Below, in pieces: positions 17,812 to 27,311 of a stretch of 64,000 nt of DNA. A program made the translations under genes and the position numbers. Each line of letters opens with the position of its first letter. The first letter of the stretch is position 1. The DNA comes from Streptomyces sp. PsTaAH-137 (GTDB lineage Bacteria; Actinomycetota; Actinomycetes; Streptomycetales; Streptomycetaceae). The notes below the pieces were generated by a model. The model was not told where the DNA came from. It worked only from the letters and a program-made list of their open reading frames with translations, and made no database searches. The stretch lies in assembly GCF_003259365.1 (NCBI RefSeq), contig NZ_QLLY01000003.1, forward strand, positions 248,001 through 312,000, in the 5' to 3' direction.

Positions 17812-18159
17812 ATGAGTGGAGTCCTGGTGGTCGACGGTGCCAATGTCGTGGGCTCGGTGCCCGACGGCTGGTGGCGGGACCGGCGCGGCGCGGCCGAGCG
17901 GCTGCGGGCCCGGCTCGCGGAGCACGCGGAGCGGACCGGGGCCGAGGTGATCCTCGTGGTCGAGGGAGCCGCGAAGGGCGTGGAGTCGGCGCCCGGGGTA
18001 CGGGTCGAGTCGGCCGAGGGCAGTGGGGACGACCACATCGTGGAACTGGTGGCGCGCCTCGGGCGACCTTGCACCGTCGTCACCGCCGACCGTGAACTCC
18101 GCGCCAGGGTGGCCGCGTTGGGAGCCGCGACCGCGGGTCCTCGCACCGTCTACGGATGA
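17812..18159 (+). CDS. NYN/PIN-fold small nuclease-like protein
   Basis: This 115-residue protein begins SGVLVVDGANVVGS, the first metal-binding Asp and Asn of NYN (YacP-like PIN-fold) nucleases. Acidic residues follow in VILVVEGAA, SGDDHIVEL and VVTADRELRARV. Similar Streptomyces proteins are often annotated NTP pyrophosphohydrolase, which the motifs do not support. A role in RNA processing is inferred from the family only. ATG at 17812 follows GACCCT plus seven bases and lacks a Shine-Dalgarno site, so a leaderless message is likely. It is divergent from the propeller gene, with 52 bp between the starts. Confidence 0.7.
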   Translation: MSGVLVVDGANVVGSVPDGWWRDRRGAAERLRARLAEHAERTGAEVILVVEGAAKGVESAPGVRVESAEGSGDDHIVELVARLGRPCTVVTADRELRARVAALGAATAGPRTVYG

Positions 18160-18313
18160 TCCGCCGGGCCGGACGTCCGTGCCGGTCCTTCTGTTCTCGC
18201 GCAATTCTCTGCGATCAATTTCACTCCCGCCACTGTCGGCCGCCGGATAGACTCCTGATGCCTCCGTCAGCGAATAGAGGGAGGTCACCACAGAGGAGCG
18301 GGCACGATATTTC

Positions 18314-19999
18314 ATGAACGATGAACTCCCTGCGCTCGCGCCGAATCTGGCGACGGTCGACAGACGTGGCACGGTCACCGAGACCTATTCGGCCGGGGCC
18401 GTCCCCGTGGAGTACCGGTTCCGGCCCGCCGACGGCGATGTCCGGCACCTCGTGGTGGTTTTCTCGGGACTCGGCGCACCCAATGGCTATCACTTCGCCG
18501 GAAAGTCGCTGAGCGGCCTGCGCGCCAATGTGCTGTGGATCCGGGACGATTTCGACGGCAACTACAGCTACTACATGTGCCGGAACATGAACTTCGACAT
18601 CGAGGGCGCCGTCCTCGGACTCATCGAAGGAAAGCTGAACCAGCTCGGTCTGACGCGTGACCAGGTGACGGTGCTGGGAGTGTCGAAAGGCGGCAGCGCC
18701 GCTCTCTATTACGGCCTGAAGTACGGGTACCGGAACATCGTTTCCGTGGTCCCGCAGTTCCTCGTCGGCAGTTACGTGCGGGACCGTGCGGTGACCGGTC
18801 GGTACATGATGGGCGACGACATGCCGCAGCAGCACGTCGACGTGCTCGACCGCGCCATACCCGACCTGCTCAAGACCTACGGCGGGCAGGGGCACAACGT
18901 CTATCTGTTCACCTCGGAGGCCGACGAGCAGTACGAGACCGAGATCAGCCCGCATCTCCAACTCTTCTGGGCCTGCGAGAACTTCAACTTCATCCGCACC
19001 AGTTCACAGCTGGTGCGCCAGCACGGCGAGGTGTCGTTCTACAACCTCCAGCTCACTCTGGGGGTACTCGCGGCGCTCGCCGAGGGGGCCGCGCCCCGCC
19101 TGGGCTTCGTCGAGAACGGGGACACGCGGGTCGACCCGGTCGAACAGCAGCGGTACCTGGCCGAGCTGCGTGGCACGGACGCGCTCACCGCCGTTCTGCT
19201 CAAGCAGGAGATACGCGGCGGGAGTCTCCGACTCAGCGGCCATGCCTTCATTCCGGGGCAGTCCCCGCACGGTGAATTCCCGACCGCCAAGAGCCTGGTT
19301 CTCGAAGGCCGCGGAAAATACTGGGAGTTCCCGCTGGCCACGACCGAGGCGAAGTACACGTACAGCCGCTACTTCGACCGTTTCGCCCGCGACTACGCGG
19401 ACGGGGGATTCGAGTCGGACGACGGTTCCGGAATTTCGATGAAGGGTATTCCGGGCGGTGTCTACGACCTGTCCGTACGGGTGCAGAGCCCGGCCGAGGG
19501 AATCGACCGGCGGACCAAGCTCGTCACGCAGCGCGCTTTCGACATCCGGCGTCCCGTGGGCGGCATCGAGGTCTGTCTGATCGGCGACGAGAACCGGGTG
19601 CGTCTCGTCCGGCGGCCGCTGATCGGACATGTCTCCCAGGAGACGGCCTTCTCTCTGGAGAAGAGCTGGCTCAAAGAGCGGACCCTGCACGTAGAGGGGG
19701 TGTTCTTCATCCACGGAATCGAGGCCGCGGAGCGTGGGCACGCGCATTACTACCTGGTGCTGCGTGGTGAGGGGTCCACTCATTCCTTCCGGCTCGGCAT
19801 GTCCCGCAAGGTCGCCGCGATACGGCCGCACATCCGGCCCGGCGACTACGGCACCTATGACTTCGGCTACTTCGCCACGTCGGGCTACAAGGGCGTGAGC
19901 CTGGACAAGGCACCGGCGGGGAACTACGAGGCGTACATCTCCATGAGCACGGGCGGCTCTCTCTTCTCCGCCCCGGCGGGGAACATCACGCTTCCCTGA
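18314..19999 (+). CDS. alpha/beta-hydrolase-fold protein of the capsule/surface-glycan type (XcbB/CpsF or Asp2-like)
   Basis: This 561-residue protein has an N-terminal hydrolase fold (about residues 25-260): HLVVVFSGLG, a nucleophile elbow VLGVSKGGSAALYY (Ser about 135), and FTSEADEQYETEI with a possible catalytic acid. The remainder is beta-rich with two similar segments (RLSGHAFIPG..., LHVEGVFFIHG...), like the accessory beta domains in glycopolymer enzymes such as the neighbouring TagF fusion. Resemblance to XcbB/CpsF capsule proteins and Asp2 (an O-acetyltransferase of glycosylated adhesins) is from motif order only. Context supports acylation or processing of a surface polymer. No signal peptide is visible. 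Confidence 0.55.
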   Translation: MNDELPALAPNLATVDRRGTVTETYSAGAVPVEYRFRPADGDVRHLVVVFSGLGAPNGYHFAGKSLSGLRANVLWIRDDFDGNYSYYMCRNMNFDIEGAVLGLIEGKLNQLGLTRDQVTVLGVSKGGSAALYYGLKYGYRNIVSVVPQFLVGSYVRDRAVTGRYMMGDDMPQQHVDVLDRAIPDLLKTYGGQGHNVYLFTSEADEQYETEISPHLQLFWACENFNFIRTSSQLVRQHGEVSFYNLQLTLGVLAALAEGAAPRLGFVENGDTRVDPVEQQRYLAELRGTDALTAVLLKQEIRGGSLRLSGHAFIPGQSPHGEFPTAKSLVLEGRGKYWEFPLATTEAKYTYSRYFDRFARDYADGGFESDDGSGISMKGIPGGVYDLSVRVQSPAEGIDRRTKLVTQRAFDIRRPVGGIEVCLIGDENRVRLVRRPLIGHVSQETAFSLEKSWLKERTLHVEGVFFIHGIEAAERGHAHYYLVLRGEGSTHSFRLGMSRKVAAIRPHIRPGDYGTYDFGYFATSGYKGVSLDKAPAGNYEAYISMSTGGSLFSAPAGNITLP

Positions 20000-20020
20000 G
20001 CCGGCCGGTGGAACCCGCGC

Positions 20021-21283
20021 TCATTCGGGGAGGACGGCCAGGGCGTCGGCGACGGGGCGTTCGGTGACGGCGCCGTCGTCGGCGGAGCGCGGCCGATTGC
20101 GAAGTTCCCCGCGCAGGACGGCCGTCGTCGAGCCGCCACCGTCGAGATTGATCCCGTCGACGGCTCCGAGAGACAGCAACAGCTCAGCCGCCTCGGCCGC
20201 TGTCATGCCGACGCTGTGGCCCCGCGCCCGGCCGTCGACGGTGACCAGGAGCAGGGTGCCGTCACCGGTGACGCCCGCGAGGGTGCGGGGCTGGCGCGCC
20301 GCGGCGAGGCTCCGGATGCCCGGGTCCACCCTCCCGTCGCGCACCAGTCGCGCACTGCCCGCCACGGCGGTTCCCACCGGACCGGGCAGTGCCCGCCCGG
20401 CGGCATCGGTGACGCGCTCCGAGACCGCCATGCGCGTACCGGTCCTCGCGTGCGCGCGCAGCCAGTCGGCGCCCGCGCCGATCCCGTACAGCGCACCGCC
20501 GCCCGCCGGCAGCCGGCCCCCGGCGGGAGACCGCGTGCCCCGCACGGTCCCGTCCGCGGCGAGCAGGACTTCCGTACTGCCCGGCGGGCCGGACGGGGTG
20601 TCCGTACCCCACTCGGAAGTGAAGGAGACGACCTCGTCGGGGTCGGTGCACAGTCCGCTGTACGGCCGCGTCATGGGCCGGCCGGTCGCGGCGAGGCGGT
20701 CCCCGCCGACGCCGCCGCAGCCGAGGATCCGGCCCGCGACCCGGTTGACACCGTCGACCTCTCGCCGGGCACCGTCGGCGGCGCGCACCCGCCCGATGGT
20801 GGACGCCTCGGTGATGCGGGCGATCATGCGTCCACCGGAATACCCGACGAGGAGTGCGGGCCGGCCGGCGATCGCCTCGCTGAGCACCTTGCCGTCCTCC
20901 GCGTAGAGCCCGGTCGGATCGCCGTCGTAGCCGCCGTGGTGGTGACCGGTGGCGATGTCGAAGTACGTGCCGTTGACCGCGCCGAGCGCCCCGGCCCCGC
21001 GGGCCATGGAGCGGACCGTCTCGGCGCGGGCCAGCGTGCTGCCGTGCACACCGGTGACCCGCACCCGTGCGTCGGGGCCGACGCTCAGCATCGTCATCCG
21101 CACCGGACTGCCGTCGCCGAGCCTGCGCCCGGACTCCCGGAAGCGGAACCCCTCGGGCAGCGGTGACCCGGCGTCATGGGGGACCGATGCCGAGGGCGGT
21201 CCCGATGTCTGCTCCGGGTCCGCCGGGGAGCCGGCCGAAGTGCAGCCGGCGAGCAGTGTCAGGCAGAGCGTCGCGAGGGCCAC
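20021..21283 (-). CDS. phosphodiester glycosidase (NAGPA/DUF2233) lipoprotein
   Basis: This 420-residue protein begins with a short hydrophobic leader and lipobox (LCLTLLAGC). The NAGPA-type phosphodiester glycosidase domain follows: GALGAVNGTYFDI near the N-terminus, and DGINLDGGGSTTAVLRGEL near the C-terminus, which carries the conserved Asp-Gly-Gly-Gly-Ser. The family cleaves sugar-1-phosphodiesters, and the mammalian member uncovers mannose-6-phosphate. Here it probably trims or remodels a sugar-phosphate surface polymer outside the membrane. GTG 21283 gives an unusually short n-region, and no other start codon exists in the preceding ten codons. It is 72 bp downstream of the TagF fusion and probably in the same operon. 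Confidence 0.8.
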   Translation of the reverse strand: MALATLCLTLLAGCTSAGSPADPEQTSGPPSASVPHDAGSPLPEGFRFRESGRRLGDGSPVRMTMLSVGPDARVRVTGVHGSTLARAETVRSMARGAGALGAVNGTYFDIATGHHHGGYDGDPTGLYAEDGKVLSEAIAGRPALLVGYSGGRMIARITEASTIGRVRAADGARREVDGVNRVAGRILGCGGVGGDRLAATGRPMTRPYSGLCTDPDEVVSFTSEWGTDTPSGPPGSTEVLLAADGTVRGTRSPAGGRLPAGGGALYGIGAGADWLRAHARTGTRMAVSERVTDAAGRALPGPVGTAVAGSARLVRDGRVDPGIRSLAAARQPRTLAGVTGDGTLLLVTVDGRARGHSVGMTAAEAAELLLSLGAVDGINLDGGGSTTAVLRGELRNRPRSADDGAVTERPVADALAVLPE

Positions 21284-21355
21284 TGCGAGCCCGCGGGTTC
21301 TCGCGGTGTTACCGATCGTCCGGCCGTCCCGCCCGAACTGCCCACAGGGATCGGG

Positions 21356-24300
21356 TCATTCGGCGACCACCCCCGGGTCCATGGTGTCGATCACGTCGAA
21401 GGCGCGCTCGCAGTTGAACGTGTCGCGCAGCACGAAGAACTCCTCGGCCCTGCGCGTGTACCGCGGTTCGACCTGGAAGTCCCGGCTGATGGACGCGATG
21501 ATCTCGTCGACGGCACGCTCGACGGTGCCGCAGGTCGGGCCGAAGCCGTCCCGCGCCAGGTCGAAGTAACCGCGCTTGTAGTGCTTGCTGTAGAACGCCT
21601 CGTCGTCGAAGTTCGTGTAGACGATCGGCTTGCGCATGTAGGCGACGTCGAAGAAGACCGACGAGTAGTCCGTCACCAGCATCGAGCACTCGCGCATCGC
21701 CAGTTGCACGTCTCGGCCGGTCGTGGAGACCGTGATCGACGGGTGGTCGATGCGGAAGTGCTTGAGGTACGGGCGGATCTCGTAGTGCGGCATGAACTCC
21801 AGTTCCACGTTGTAGTACTGGAGCGCCTTCAGCAGGCGTTCGTCGCGCAGCAGGGACGAGAAGAAGCGGTAGTACTCGGAGGCCGCGAACGGGATGTCCG
21901 GCTTGGCCGCCTTGTTGTAGGAGGGGGCCACGATGTCGCGGCGCCAGGTGGGCATGACGAGCACGCGGCGCAGCCCGGGGACGGGTTCGAGGGCGTCGAA
22001 GCGCGGCAGGCCGGTCGCCGCGACCCGGTCGTAGCCGTATCCGCAGTGCTCGGCGTAGTACGCGCGCTCGCTGCGGCCGGTGGTCAGCACCATGTCCACG
22101 TTGGTGACCTGGGCGTGGATGGACGGCGCGACGTCGTTGTAGACGACGCCGTGCTGGAGGAAGACCCTCTTGTAGCGCAGCAGGTCGCCGTACCCGCGCA
22201 GGAACGCTCGCTTGGACAGACCGGGGAAGCCCAGATAGGCCTCCAGGTCGTAGGCGTTGATCAGGCGGCGGGCGTGCAGCAGGTAGACCCGGTACTTCCA
22301 CGACAGCCGGTCGATGACGTGGCCGTACGGGTCGATCTTGGCGCGGTCGGCGGAGTCGCCGTTGATCGCGTAGTAGACCTTGCGCTTGGGCTCGTTCTGC
22401 CGGATCCACTTGAACAGGTGGTACGAGTTGTCCTGTGCGGTGTCCTCGCGCTCACCGATGATCCAGATGTTCTTGCGGTGCAGCCACGGATGGGTGAGCC
22501 AGTACAGCAGGCGGGTGCGCCAGCCGGGCCTGCCGGGCAGCGCGGCCCGCAGCTCCTTGCGGAACCTGCCGAGCTTGTTGCCGCCGCGGCGGACCAGGCC
22601 CTTGACCCGGCGGACGGTGAGCTGCTCGTCGTCGTCGATGGTGAGCAGGACCGTGGCGCGGCCCGCCGGGTGGACGCCCTTGAAGCGGTGCAGCATCTGG
22701 CGGGCCTCGACGGGCGTGTCCAGGTGCCGGTCGCCGTCGTGAACGCGGACCGCGACGGTCAGGTCGCGGTTGCTGAGCCTGCCGAAGTCGCCGGGCCGGA
22801 CCACGGCGCGCCAGCCGGAGAACCAGTCCTGTTCCTTGCGGGTGCGCCAGCGGTCGCGCCGGTAGACCTGCTCGACGGGGACGGTGCACTCGGTGCGTCC
22901 GTCGCTCAGGACGAGTTCGACGCGGTTGCGGAACTCGTGGGCGATGTCGACGCCGGACAGCACGAGCAGTCCTTCGAAGGTGATCGCGTCGGGTGTGACG
23001 TCGAAGGTCTCCAGGACGGCCTTCTGCCGGTCGACGCGGAGCAGCGCGGTCTCGGTAGTGTCGACGGTGAGCCGCCGGTACAGGCCGGTGTCGTCGATGT
23101 GCAGGTAGGGCGCGTAGTCGGGCCGGTCGTGCGGGTCGCAGAACAGCGCGAAGTTGCCGGTCCGCACGGCGTGGTGCTGGAGCCTGGCCTGCGCGGCGAC
23201 GGCGTACTGGAGGATCAGGTCGTCGGGTATCTGCGCGTAGACGCCGTGCAGGGCGCCGAAGACCGCGGCGATCTCGGCCCGGCTCATGATGCGGTGGATG
23301 TTGCGCAGGTAGGGCTGGAAGGTGCGCACGACGAAGCGCTGGGCGAGGCGGGCGGCGCGCGGGGAGAGCGAGCCGCTGCGGCCCAGGAGGTGTCCGCACA
23401 GGCGGATCAGTTCCTGCGTCTTGACCGGGTCGTTCCACGGCAGGTCGAAGAGCGAGTCGCGCTGTTCGCGGTCGCGTTCGTAGGTGCTCGCGGTGGGCGC
23501 GACGGCGATCCGGCGGGCGTGCAGCAGGGCGGGCACGCTGACCCAGGCGTCCTCGTGGCCCGGGCCCATGCCGAGGCGCAGGTTCTGCCGGCGCACCAGG
23601 TCGGTGCGGAGCAGCTTCGCGCCGAGTCCGGTGGAGAAGATCAGGTAGGGCGCGTCGTCGAGCTGGGTGATGGCGCCCTTCTGCTTGCCGAAGTACCGCT
23701 TCCACGGAGTGTCGGTGTCGCGGCGCGGGCCGGGGAAGTTGTCCTGGTCGCCGACGACGACGTCGGCCTTGGTGCGCTCGGCGGCTGCCAGCAGCCGGCC
23801 GATGACGTCCTCGCCGAGGATGTCGCGGGCGCGCGCGAACATGACGAACGGGGCGCCGACGTACCGCACGCCGTGGTCGAAGGCGGCCCGCATGCCCATC
23901 AGGGCCTGCGGTACGACGGTGACGTTCGGGTAGTGCACCGCGAAACTGGCGAGCCGGCGTCCGGTGCTGTCGGTGGAGCCGTCGTCGACGAGGATGACCT
24001 GGGTGCGGGCGAACTCCGTCTGCGCGGCCAGTGAGCTGAGGAACTCGTACAGGTTGTACTCGTCGTTGTGGCAGTGCACGACGAGGGAGGCGGCGAAGCG
24101 CCCGACGGTGGCGCCGGGGGTCGGCGCGGGTGCCGTCGACCACCACAGCCAGGGGGTGCCGCGGTCGTCGGACCGCTCCGCCTGCGCACTCGTCTCGGGG
24201 CGCAGGGCGAGGTTGCCGCTGACGGTCTCGTAGATCTCGAACGTCTCGTCGTCGCCGTGGTAGCGCTCGCGCGACATGTCGAGTCCGCGGATGCAGACGG

Positions 24301-25771
24301 TGGTGGTGGCCCGTTCGCCCGCGTGCCGGATCTGCACGAACAGGTTCCAGACGGCGCCCTTGGCCTGGCCGGGGCGGCCGACGGTCTCGTCCAGGTCGAC
24401 GGTGGTCTGGAAGTGGATGTACTCGTCGTCGACCTCGACACCGCTGACCGTGAAGGTGTGGTCCGTCTTGGGGCTGCGGCGGCGCAGCACGGCGATGAGT
24501 TCGAGCTTGTCCTTGGGGACGACCCGGCCGAACTGGTTGCGGATGCGGCCGGTGACGTGGAGTTCGCCGTCGTGGATCTCGACGCGGGTGGCCTGGTTGA
24601 ACAGGCGTGCGTCGGTGAGCTTCTGGTCGGTCAGGTCGAGGTCGGTGACGTCGAGGAAGTAGTCGGCGTGCGGTCGGCCGAGCAGGGCGCCGGACCAGAA
24701 GACCTTGCCGTCGCGTTCGACCAGGTCGCTGCTGAGGACCGAGCGCCGCTGCACGTAGTCGGCGACGGTCAGCGCGACGTCGACCCGGCCGTGCATGAGC
24801 CCGAAGGCGCGGACGCGCTCCAGCGGGCCCGCCAGTTCGTACGTGTCCGGGGGCAGGGAGCGCAGGTACGGGGCGACGACGCGGACGAAGCCCTCGCGGT
24901 AGGCGTCGTCGCCCTCGCGCAGTTCGGGTGTGTAGAGCTTCAGGTCGTGGGAGAGGAACTTGGCCGCCTTGTGGGCGATCAGGTCGTGTCCGCCGTTGTG
25001 CGCGAGGAACGCGTCGGTCCACTGGTGGACGAGGACACGGTCGCGGATGCTGCGCAGTTCGCCGCGGCGGTTGGTGATCGAGGGGGTGTCGGTCTCGCGC
25101 TCCCAGATCCAGCGGTAGACGGGCGCGGTGAGCAGGGTGATCGTACGGGCGCAGAACCCGGCGACCGTGGAGAAGTACGTGTCCTCGAAGTACACGTTCT
25201 CCGGGAAGCGGATGCCGTTGTTGAGCAGGAAATCCAGGCGGTACAGCTTGGCGGCGGCGATCGGGTCGTCGACCAGCTCGGGGACGGCGGCGAGGCCGCC
25301 GGTGACGGTGCGGTCGGTGCCGTAGAGCTGGGGCTGCCAGATCGTCGTCTCGTCCTTGGCGAGGTTCACCCGCAGGGCGCGGCCCGCGGTGATCTCCGAG
25401 CCGGTGCCGAGGGCGGCGGCGAGCAGAGTCTCGACGGCCTTGTGGGGCAGCTCGTCGTCGGCGTCGAGGAACATCAGGAACTGCCCTGTGGCGGCCTCGA
25501 TGCCGTTGTTGCGGGGCGCGCCGACACCGCCGCTGTTCTGCTGGCGGGGCAGGATCCGTACCCGGCCGTCGCGGTGTGCGTATCCCTGGGCCACCGTGAC
25601 GGTGCCGTCGGTGGAGGCGTCGTCGACGACCAGCACCTCGACGCGCTGGTGCGTCTGCCCGAGGGCGGAGCGCAGGGCGCGGTCGAGGGTGGCACCGGCG
25701 TTGTAGGCGCCGATGACGATCGTGACGGTGTACGCGGACGGGTCCGGGTGGGGCGCGGGGTGCTGGTTCAT
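21356..25771 (-). CDS. giant bifunctional glycosyltransferase (2x GT2) / CDP-glycerol glycerophosphotransferase (TagF-like)
   Basis: This 1471-residue multidomain enzyme has GT-A family 2 domain I at about residues 14-300 (TIVIGAYNAG, VVDDASTDGT, FLDADDE). A beta-rich linker follows at about 370-540, then GT2 domain II at about 560-800 (LVVHCHNDEYN, LVDDGSTDST, but ARARD where a DxD is expected). A second linker covers about 890-1080, and the C-terminal glycerophosphotransferase domain about 1100-1460 (QHGVVYNDVAPS, TGLPRFD, MPTWRR, TDYSSVFFDVAYMRKPIVY). Such proteins polymerise glycosyl- and polyol-phosphate units of teichoic-acid-like polymers at the inner membrane face. The ATG at 25771 overlaps the stop of the upstream CDP-alcohol transferase (ATGA), so the two are coupled. 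No tagO, tagGH or cytidylyltransferase gene is nearby. Confidence 0.85.
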   Translation of the reverse strand: MNQHPAPHPDPSAYTVTIVIGAYNAGATLDRALRSALGQTHQRVEVLVVDDASTDGTVTVAQGYAHRDGRVRILPRQQNSGGVGAPRNNGIEAATGQFLMFLDADDELPHKAVETLLAAALGTGSEITAGRALRVNLAKDETTIWQPQLYGTDRTVTGGLAAVPELVDDPIAAAKLYRLDFLLNNGIRFPENVYFEDTYFSTVAGFCARTITLLTAPVYRWIWERETDTPSITNRRGELRSIRDRVLVHQWTDAFLAHNGGHDLIAHKAAKFLSHDLKLYTPELREGDDAYREGFVRVVAPYLRSLPPDTYELAGPLERVRAFGLMHGRVDVALTVADYVQRRSVLSSDLVERDGKVFWSGALLGRPHADYFLDVTDLDLTDQKLTDARLFNQATRVEIHDGELHVTGRIRNQFGRVVPKDKLELIAVLRRRSPKTDHTFTVSGVEVDDEYIHFQTTVDLDETVGRPGQAKGAVWNLFVQIRHAGERATTTVCIRGLDMSRERYHGDDETFEIYETVSGNLALRPETSAQAERSDDRGTPWLWWSTAPAPTPGATVGRFAASLVVHCHNDEYNLYEFLSSLAAQTEFARTQVILVDDGSTDSTGRRLASFAVHYPNVTVVPQALMGMRAAFDHGVRYVGAPFVMFARARDILGEDVIGRLLAAAERTKADVVVGDQDNFPGPRRDTDTPWKRYFGKQKGAITQLDDAPYLIFSTGLGAKLLRTDLVRRQNLRLGMGPGHEDAWVSVPALLHARRIAVAPTASTYERDREQRDSLFDLPWNDPVKTQELIRLCGHLLGRSGSLSPRAARLAQRFVVRTFQPYLRNIHRIMSRAEIAAVFGALHGVYAQIPDDLILQYAVAAQARLQHHAVRTGNFALFCDPHDRPDYAPYLHIDDTGLYRRLTVDTTETALLRVDRQKAVLETFDVTPDAITFEGLLVLSGVDIAHEFRNRVELVLSDGRTECTVPVEQVYRRDRWRTRKEQDWFSGWRAVVRPGDFGRLSNRDLTVAVRVHDGDRHLDTPVEARQMLHRFKGVHPAGRATVLLTIDDDEQLTVRRVKGLVRRGGNKLGRFRKELRAALPGRPGWRTRLLYWLTHPWLHRKNIWIIGEREDTAQDNSYHLFKWIRQNEPKRKVYYAINGDSADRAKIDPYGHVIDRLSWKYRVYLLHARRLINAYDLEAYLGFPGLSKRAFLRGYGDLLRYKRVFLQHGVVYNDVAPSIHAQVTNVDMVLTTGRSERAYYAEHCGYGYDRVAATGLPRFDALEPVPGLRRVLVMPTWRRDIVAPSYNKAAKPDIPFAASEYYRFFSSLLRDERLLKALQYYNVELEFMPHYEIRPYLKHFRIDHPSITVSTTGRDVQLAMRECSMLVTDYSSVFFDVAYMRKPIVYTNFDDEAFYSKHYKRGYFDLARDGFGPTCGTVERAVDEIIASISRDFQVEPRYTRRAEEFFVLRDTFNCERAFDVIDTMDPGVVAE

Positions 25772-27126
25772 CTCAGACGCCCGTCGCCCTCCGTCCAGGG
25801 CTGCTCGACGCGCTGGACGACCTGGACGGGGATCGGCTGGGTGGCCTGGTGGTCGGCGGGGACGTACGAGCCCAGCGGGGAGACGTAGGTGTAGCCCGCC
25901 TGCGGCTGCTGGTAGGGCTCCGGCTCCGGCTGGGGATACGGGTGGAAGCCCGGGTCCTCGTACGGCTGGGGCGCGGGGAACCGCTCCTCGACGTCGGCCG
26001 GGGGGAGCGGCTCGGCGGGCACGCGGCCGCGGTGGCGTCCGGCGAAGAGGTGGTCGGCGACGGTGCCGACAGTCTGCGGGGCGGGCGCGAGATCGTCCAT
26101 GACGCGGGTGAAGTCTCGGGTGGAGAGCCAGAACTTGTACATGATCACGAGCTCGAAGAGGCCGAGCAGCACCGCGGAGACGGCGGTGGTCCAGAGGATC
26201 TGGCCGATCAGCGGGCCCACGATGAAGATGAACATCTGGAACTCGATGCCGCTGATCAGGTGCGGCCTGATGCGGCTGCGCAGCAGGGCCTGGCGGACCC
26301 GGGTGTACCAGGGGAAGCGGCCGCGGAACTGGGCGTGCAGGTCGACGACCTCGCCGGTGCCGGCGTGCTGCTTGAGGACATCGGCCTCGATGCCCGGGTT
26401 CTCGCGCAGCAGGTCCTCCATGAAGACGACCTTGGGCTCGGCGCCCGCGGCGGGCTGCGCCTGCTGCGGGGCCGGGCGGCTCTGCGGAGTCTGGTGCCGG
26501 GCCTGCAGCCCCTGCTGGACCTGCCGGGCCCGCAAAAGTCGCTGGGTCTGTTCGAACTGCTCGGTCTTGGCAGCCTGTTCGGCGGCGGCCTTCGCCTCGG
26601 CGGCCTTGCGCTCGGCGGTGACCTTCTCGATCTTCGTCCGCATCGACATGCGCATCTTGTAGATCTGCAGCGCGTCGACATAGCGCAGCATGTCGAGGAA
26701 GACCACGACGAGCGCGGCCAGCAGGAAGTAGGCCTCGTGCGTGCGCAGGTACTGGCCGCCCATCAGGGCGAGCGCGCAGAACAGCACACGGATGCGGTCG
26801 AAGACGTAGTCGAGCCAGCCGCCGAAGACGGAGCCGTTGCCCTTGAGGCGGGCCAGCTTGCCGTCGATGCAGTCGAGGATGAAGCTCAGGTGGTAGAGCG
26901 CGGCGCCGATGATCAGCGACATGCGGTCGCCGCGCAGGAAGAGTCCTGCGGAGCCGAGGCCGACGAAGAGCGCGGCCCAGGTCACCCGGTTCGGCGTGAC
27001 GAAGCGGAACCGGGCGAGCCAGCACAGCATGCGGGTGGCCACCGGGTCCACGAGCAGTACCGTCCACCACGCGTCACGCTTCTTGCACGTGAGCTTCTGG
27101 ACGGCGCGTACGGACAGCTTTCTCAT
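25768..27126 (-). CDS. CDP-alcohol phosphatidyltransferase family membrane enzyme
   Basis: This 452-residue protein has the CDP-alcohol phosphotransferase signature (DG..AR........G...D...D) in LDCIDGKLARLKGNGSVFGG plus the following WLDYVFD. Several membrane helices lie around it (about residues 45-170, and 270-310). A Gln/Ala-rich cytoplasmic insert (about 185-225) and a Pro/Gln/Tyr-rich tail (about 380-452) are unusual for the family and may be interaction regions. These enzymes move a phospho-alcohol from a CDP-alcohol to an acceptor. Coupling (ATGA) to the TagF fusion suggests it makes the lipid acceptor or primer for the polymer. First gene of a three-gene operon. Confidence 0.85.
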   Translation of the reverse strand: MRKLSVRAVQKLTCKKRDAWWTVLLVDPVATRMLCWLARFRFVTPNRVTWAALFVGLGSAGLFLRGDRMSLIIGAALYHLSFILDCIDGKLARLKGNGSVFGGWLDYVFDRIRVLFCALALMGGQYLRTHEAYFLLAALVVVFLDMLRYVDALQIYKMRMSMRTKIEKVTAERKAAEAKAAAEQAAKTEQFEQTQRLLRARQVQQGLQARHQTPQSRPAPQQAQPAAGAEPKVVFMEDLLRENPGIEADVLKQHAGTGEVVDLHAQFRGRFPWYTRVRQALLRSRIRPHLISGIEFQMFIFIVGPLIGQILWTTAVSAVLLGLFELVIMYKFWLSTRDFTRVMDDLAPAPQTVGTVADHLFAGRHRGRVPAEPLPPADVEERFPAPQPYEDPGFHPYPQPEPEPYQQPQAGYTYVSPLGSYVPADHQATQPIPVQVVQRVEQPWTEGDGRLR

Positions 27127-27299
27127 CGACCCTCTGCGACTCTGCTGGCTTCACCTGATGTTCACAGCACATTCGGTCGCTATTCGGACAGTGACCGCGC
27201 AGGATCTTCGCCTGATTTCTTGATTTCAGTCAAACCTCAGAACAAAAGCGACATAACTCCTTAAAATTAAGTCAACTCTCAACTTTCATAAGGGACATA

Positions 27300-27311
27300 A
27301 GGTCTAGACCT
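27300..27311. promoter_or_regulatory. DasR-like (dre) palindrome AGGTCTAGACCT
   Basis: A perfect 12-bp palindrome whose 10-bp core GGTCTAGACC equals the core of the published DasR-responsive element (TGGTCTAGACCA). It lies between the TagF operon and the LCP gene. Binding is inferred from sequence only. Confidence 0.45.

Noticed and set aside
21176..24034. Very long plus-strand ORF opposite the TagF fusion
   Set aside because: It is the complement-frame shadow of the real gene: Val/Asp/Gly-rich composition with no domain. High GC creates such frames.
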